The position numbers were made by a program, and so were the translations under genes. A DNA stretch of 8,795 nucleotides from an uncultured Eubacteriales bacterium (GTDB lineage Bacteria; Bacillota; Clostridia; Oscillospirales; CAG-272), in the NCBI GenBank assembly GCA_958352145.1, contig CATWNM010000051.1:1-8795 (forward strand). Direction: 5' to 3'. The notes under the pieces were generated by a model. That model did not search any database and had not been told where the DNA came from. It saw only the letters and a list, made by a program, of their open reading frames with translations. Every line of letters starts with the position of its first letter. Position 1 is the stretch's first letter. Shown piece after piece: positions 6,253 through 8,795 of the stretch.

Positions 6253-6957
6253 ATGTTCAATCCGACTCTCTATCAAATTCTAATCAGTTCAACAGAAAGC
6301 GACGGCGTCAAAACCGCCGTGACGGCGCTTTGCGCGCTGCTCTGCATCGCACTTCCCTATCTGCTGGGCAGCGTCAATTTTGCCTTGGTCATCTCCAAAT
6401 GCTTTTACCGAGACGATATCAGAAAGCACGGCAGCGGAAACGCCGGCATGACCAATATGCTGCGCACATACGGGAAAGTCGCAGCCGGGGCAACGCTGCT
6501 CTGCGACATGCTCAAAGCGACCGCCTCGGTGTTTTTCGGCGCATTCGTTTACGGAATAAACGGCGGCTATATTGCCGGTTTGTTCTGCATCATGGGCCAT
6601 ATTTTTCCGATATTCTTCAAATTCAAAGGCGGCAAAGGCGTCGCAACCACCGCAGCGATGATCCTGACCCTTGATCCGCTCTGTTTTCTCATCCTGCTCG
6701 TCCTATTTGTGATTTTGGTCGCCGGTACAAAATACGTCTCGCTCGGATCCGTCATCTGCATGATGCTGTATCCGATCCTCACCTATAAGCTCGCTTCCTG
6801 GGGATATCACGGCTTTCCGGTTCTGATCAGCTTTATGGTGGCGGCGCTGGTTATCTTCATGCACCGGGACAACATCAAGCGCCTGCTCAATCATACTGAA
6901 AACAAAATCTCTTTTTCTAAAAAGAAGAGAAATCAAAATCACGGAGACAAAAAATAA
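6253..6957 (+). CDS. plsY: Glycerol-3-phosphate acyltransferase PlsY
   Basis: Integral membrane enzyme that transfers an acyl group from acyl-phosphate (made by PlsX) to sn-glycerol 3-phosphate, yielding lysophosphatidic acid, the first committed acylation in most Firmicutes. The 234-residue product has the three PlsY signatures: LGSVNFALVISK (38-49), KHGSGNAGMTN (58-68, phosphate-binding) and GHIFPIFFKFKGGKGVATT (115-133). About six hydrophobic segments are visible (roughly 22-46, 77-101, 105-122, 140-158, 163-178 and 187-204). The tail RDNIKRLLNHTENKI (205-219) is typical, then a very basic Lys-rich end. The start has GAGG five bases upstream; an in-frame ATG at 6214 lies inside the preceding gene and is rejected. 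Its TAA shares one base with the next ATG. Substrate G3P would come from GpsA, encoded at 1479-2435. Confidence 0.96.
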   Translation: MFNPTLYQILISSTESDGVKTAVTALCALLCIALPYLLGSVNFALVISKCFYRDDIRKHGSGNAGMTNMLRTYGKVAAGATLLCDMLKATASVFFGAFVYGINGGYIAGLFCIMGHIFPIFFKFKGGKGVATTAAMILTLDPLCFLILLVLFVILVAGTKYVSLGSVICMMLYPILTYKLASWGYHGFPVLISFMVAALVIFMHRDNIKRLLNHTENKISFSKKKRNQNHGDKK

Positions 6958-8150
6958 TGCCCACCGATACGCTTTTGAATCTGTGCGCGCTGCTCATACT
7001 CGCAGGAGAACACGGCTTTTTAAAAAAAGCCGTGTTCTCCAAATGCGCGGACCCGAATGTGCTGCGCGCTGCCGGCCGGCTTTTTGCAAAAGACGGCCGC
7101 CTCTTTTTGCAGCTTGAATACCAAATGCGAAACGGGAAAGCCATGCATAAAAATTTTCCCGCAGACGCGCGGGAAAAAATCGCTGAAGCCGCCTCCGCTT
7201 TTTCGCAGATTAACTTGATCGGAGAGGGCGCCGCGGCCGAATACAAGCGCTCCAAAAGCGGCAGCGAGACGATCCTTGGCGAAAGAAAATTTCTCGCCGC
7301 CGTCAGCGCTTACGAAGCCCAAGCGCAGCCCTTGGCGCATAACCGGGAAAAGCAGTATCTGCTGCGCGGAGACGAGCCGTTTCTGCGTGCGCTCGGCATT
7401 TCCGACGCATCCGGGAGAATTTATGACAAGAAGCACGCAAAATTCCGTCAGATCCATCGTTTTGTGGAACAGATCGCAGATATCTATAAAGCGCTGCCGC
7501 AGACAGGAGAACTTCATGTGCTCGATCTCTGTTGCGGGAAAAGCTATCTTAGCTTTGCGGCATACCACTATCTGCATACCGTCATGGGCCGCACGGTGAA
7601 AATGACCGGTATCGACCGCAAAGAGGACGTGATCGGCTTCTGCTCGGAGACCGCGGAAAAACTCGGCTTTGACGGCCTGCAGTTTTTTGCCGCAGATATC
7701 GACCGCTTTCACTACGAGACGCCTGTAGATCTGGTATTATCCCTACATGCCTGCGATATTGCAACCGATATTGTGCTTACCAAAGCCATGGAACTCGGCG
7801 CTTCCGTGATCTTATCCACGCCCTGCTGCCAGCACGAACTTCTCGCCAACCTGACCACAGACGAATTTTCGTTCATCACCCGGTATCCAATTCTAAAAAA
7901 GAAGCTGTGCGACGCGCTCACCGACGCGCTCCGCCTGCTGCGGCTTGAAGCCGGCGGCTATACGGCAGAGGCAATCGAATTCACCGATCCAGACGATACG
8001 CCGAAAAACATTTTGCTCCGCGCTGTAAAAAAGGTCGGATTCGATCCAAATGCGCCCGAATCCGCCTCCGCGCGCACGCGCTTTGCGGCACTTTGCAGTC
8101 AACTGACCGGAGAGCGGAATCTATATCTTAGCGGCAGACGGGACAAATAA
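6957..8150 (+). CDS. SAM-dependent methyltransferase, Methyltransf_32 type, substrate unknown
   Basis: A 397-residue class I methyltransferase. An N-terminal region (about 1-175) lacks a clear catalytic motif but carries conserved-looking blocks such as KSGSETILGERKF (100-112) and DKKHAKFRQIHRFVE (157-171). The Rossmann core starts at VLDLCCGKSYLSFA (188-201, SAM motif I), then GIDRK (218-222) with the ribose-binding acid, AADID (245-249), LSLHACDIATD (261-271) and TPCCQHEL (288-295). The C-terminus has TPKNILLRAVKK (348-359). This arrangement resembles the Methyltransf_32 family, related in part to eukaryotic METTL25 and GSTCD; the motif CCQHE may bind or position the substrate. RNA or protein is a possible target but nothing in the sequence decides it. 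It is translationally coupled to plsY (TAATG, with GGAG ten bases upstream). Its early codons contain a perfect 17-bp inverted repeat. Confidence 0.92.
   Translation: MPTDTLLNLCALLILAGEHGFLKKAVFSKCADPNVLRAAGRLFAKDGRLFLQLEYQMRNGKAMHKNFPADAREKIAEAASAFSQINLIGEGAAAEYKRSKSGSETILGERKFLAAVSAYEAQAQPLAHNREKQYLLRGDEPFLRALGISDASGRIYDKKHAKFRQIHRFVEQIADIYKALPQTGELHVLDLCCGKSYLSFAAYHYLHTVMGRTVKMTGIDRKEDVIGFCSETAEKLGFDGLQFFAADIDRFHYETPVDLVLSLHACDIATDIVLTKAMELGASVILSTPCCQHELLANLTTDEFSFITRYPILKKKLCDALTDALRLLRLEAGGYTAEAIEFTDPDDTPKNILLRAVKKVGFDPNAPESASARTRFAALCSQLTGERNLYLSGRRDK
7005..7040. repeat. Perfect 17-bp inverted repeat inside the methyltransferase gene
   Basis: The left arm (7005-7021) reads GGAGAACACGGCTTTTT and pairs base for base with 7024-7040; only two A's separate the arms. 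It falls within methyltransferase codons 17-28 (GEHGFLKKAVFS), and the frame stays open through it. As RNA it would form a roughly 16-bp stem with a four-base loop. T and A tracts lie in the loop half rather than outside the stem, so it is not a normal intrinsic terminator in either direction. It might be a protein-binding site, an mRNA structure near the start of the gene, or a coincidence or assembly artefact. Confidence 0.9.
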
Positions 8151-8267
8151 AATCTCCCCGCCCAATTTTTTCCAAAAGAAAGCTTTTCGCAAAGCCGCAA
8201 AAGCGGCGCAGGTTCGCTCCATATGCAACATTTATCGTGCTGTAAGTACCGCTTCAACCGACTGATT
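8151..8267. other. 117-bp intergenic region between convergent methyltransferase and HD genes
   Basis: No gene is visible. It holds two short stems that partly share bases: GCTTT/AAAGC (8182-8195) and GCCGC/GCGGC around AAAA (8194-8207). For the leftward HD gene, the first stem has a GCGA tetraloop and is followed on the minus strand by TTTCTTTT (8174-8181). A rightward T-run (8166-8171) exists, but its preceding stem is poor. The rest, towards 8267, shows nothing recognisable. Confidence 0.5.
8174..8207 (-). terminator. Weak intrinsic terminator candidate for the HD-domain gene
   Basis: On the minus strand, 60 to 95 bases after the HD gene stop, a GCCGC-TTTT-GCGGC stem is followed by a GCTTT-GCGA-AAAGC stem and then TTTCTTTT. 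The second stem is short and AT-rich and the T-tract is interrupted, so termination efficiency is doubtful. Confidence 0.35.
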
Positions 8268-8795
8268 TTATATGCCTATTTGGGCGATTTTCTTTTGGCT
8301 GTCTTTTCTTGCTTCTTCCCGCAGGCGCTTTAAATATGCCGAAAATTCAACTTTGTCATCCCCATAGGTCATCTGCAAATCATACTCTAACGGCAGCCAT
8401 GTTTTCAAATCGGATTCGTTATGCTGTATTAGCGCTTCCAAACTGTCCAGCGCCTTGTAAATTTTCGCCTCGAGCGTTTCCCTTGCTTCCATTTCCCTAT
8501 ACAGCGAAGTCATCTCCAAAGAAAACGGTTCCGGTAAGGCGGTCACCCACGCATGCAGCAGTTCGGCTTCGCGTGTCTCGTCCGCCTGCGTCTTTTCAAA
8601 AGCGGGAATATCTCCCGTAAACGCTTCGCCCAAATCGTGAATGAGGCACATTTTCAGTATTTTTTCAAGGTCGGCCGCCGGAAATTCATCACATACAAAA
8701 TAAGCCATCAGCGCCAGGCGCCAGGCGTGTTCCGCAACGCTTTCCCTGCGTCCGCCCGAAGTATAGCAATGCCTTTCCGCGTCTTTCAGCCGTCC
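8268..8795 (-). CDS. HD-domain phosphohydrolase (YfbR/HDDC2 type), N-terminus cut by window edge
   Basis: A metal-dependent HD-domain hydrolase resembling the 5'-deoxynucleotidase YfbR and human HDDC2, which remove phosphate from deoxynucleoside monophosphates. In the 175 visible residues the metal-binding set is present: His23 in RESVAEHAWRLALMA, the His53-Asp54 doublet in CLIHDLGEAFTGDIP, and Asp117 in KALDSLEALIQ. The frame is open to base 8795. The ATG at 8706-8708 falls inside this conserved helix, after His23, so it cannot be the true start; the real one is probably 10-20 codons beyond the window. The C-terminus (LKRLREEARKDSQKKIAQIG) is a charged helix. It converges on the methyltransferase with 117 bp between them. 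Family membership is clear; the exact substrate, deoxynucleotide or otherwise, is inferred from homologues. Confidence 0.9.
   Translation of the reverse strand, partial: GRLKDAERHCYTSGGRRESVAEHAWRLALMAYFVCDEFPAADLEKILKMCLIHDLGEAFTGDIPAFEKTQADETREAELLHAWVTALPEPFSLEMTSLYREMEARETLEAKIYKALDSLEALIQHNESDLKTWLPLEYDLQMTYGDDKVEFSAYLKRLREEARKDSQKKIAQIGI

Noticed and set aside
7020..7712. A 230-codon open frame on the minus strand, antisense to the methyltransferase
   Set aside because: No ribosome binding site or domain is evident and the opposite strand carries all the methyltransferase motifs. Its length is explained by codon bias.
8139..8171. Possible rightward terminator after the methyltransferase: CGGGA, TCCCCG and a six-T run
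   Set aside because: The stem is only four to five pairs with a bulge and an 11-base loop, and the T-run begins five bases after it. It is too weak to list as a terminator.
1..8795. Mobile element, prophage, CRISPR, toxin-antitoxin or defence system
   Set aside because: No direct-repeat array, transposase, integrase, phage structural gene or paired toxin-like small genes were seen. The amidase could be an endolysin, but it stands alone among housekeeping genes.

Overview
This is an 8.8 kb stretch of what looks like an ordinary bacterial core chromosome, most likely from an anaerobic member of the Clostridia (Firmicutes/Bacillota), possibly a gut lineage. The evidence is the clostridial flavour of several proteins (a TtcA-like thiolase with a CSLC motif, a DUF3006-like protein, a secretion-signal-less Amidase_3 with a DQGHN start), strong AGGAG-type ribosome binding sites, AT-rich consensus sigma-A-type promoters between GC-richer genes, and tight gene packing. 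I see no tRNA, rRNA, CRISPR array, transposase, integrase or phage structural gene. No species can be named from the sequence alone.

Layout. Positions 1-3230, minus strand: a tightly packed five-gene cluster, transcribed leftward, in the order ttcA-like tRNA thiolase, gpsA-like glycerol-3-phosphate dehydrogenase, a small uncharacterised protein, ispD, ispF (cut by the window edge). Junctions are short or overlapping (24 bp gap, 1 bp overlap, 8 bp gap, 23 bp overlap), so translation is probably coupled. Positions 3271-3837, plus strand: a single-domain N-acetylmuramoyl-L-alanine amidase, divergent from the cluster and converging with ligA (9 bp tail-to-tail overlap). Positions 3829-5817, minus strand: ligA, with a clear promoter at 5859-5887. 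Positions 6003-8150, plus strand: a three-gene operon of a DUF3006-like small protein, plsY and a Methyltransf_32-type SAM methyltransferase, driven by an extended -10 promoter at 5932-5940. Positions 8268-8795, minus strand: an HD-domain phosphohydrolase of the YfbR/HDDC2 type, cut at its N-terminus by the window edge.

How the genes work together. IspD and IspF are non-consecutive steps (third and fifth) of the MEP isoprenoid pathway. GpsA makes sn-glycerol-3-phosphate and PlsY acylates it, so both ends of phospholipid initiation are present, in separate transcription units. LigA seals DNA nicks; the TtcA-like protein thiolates tRNA; the amidase cuts peptidoglycan. The small 109-residue protein and the substrate of the methyltransferase are the true unknowns.

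I did not find an exciting new system. The most striking unexplained structure is a perfect 17-bp inverted repeat (7005-7040) inside the start of the methyltransferase gene. Second is a 5' leader hairpin (5956-5981) ahead of the DUF3006-plsY-methyltransferase operon, whose flanks could pair with the ribosome binding site.
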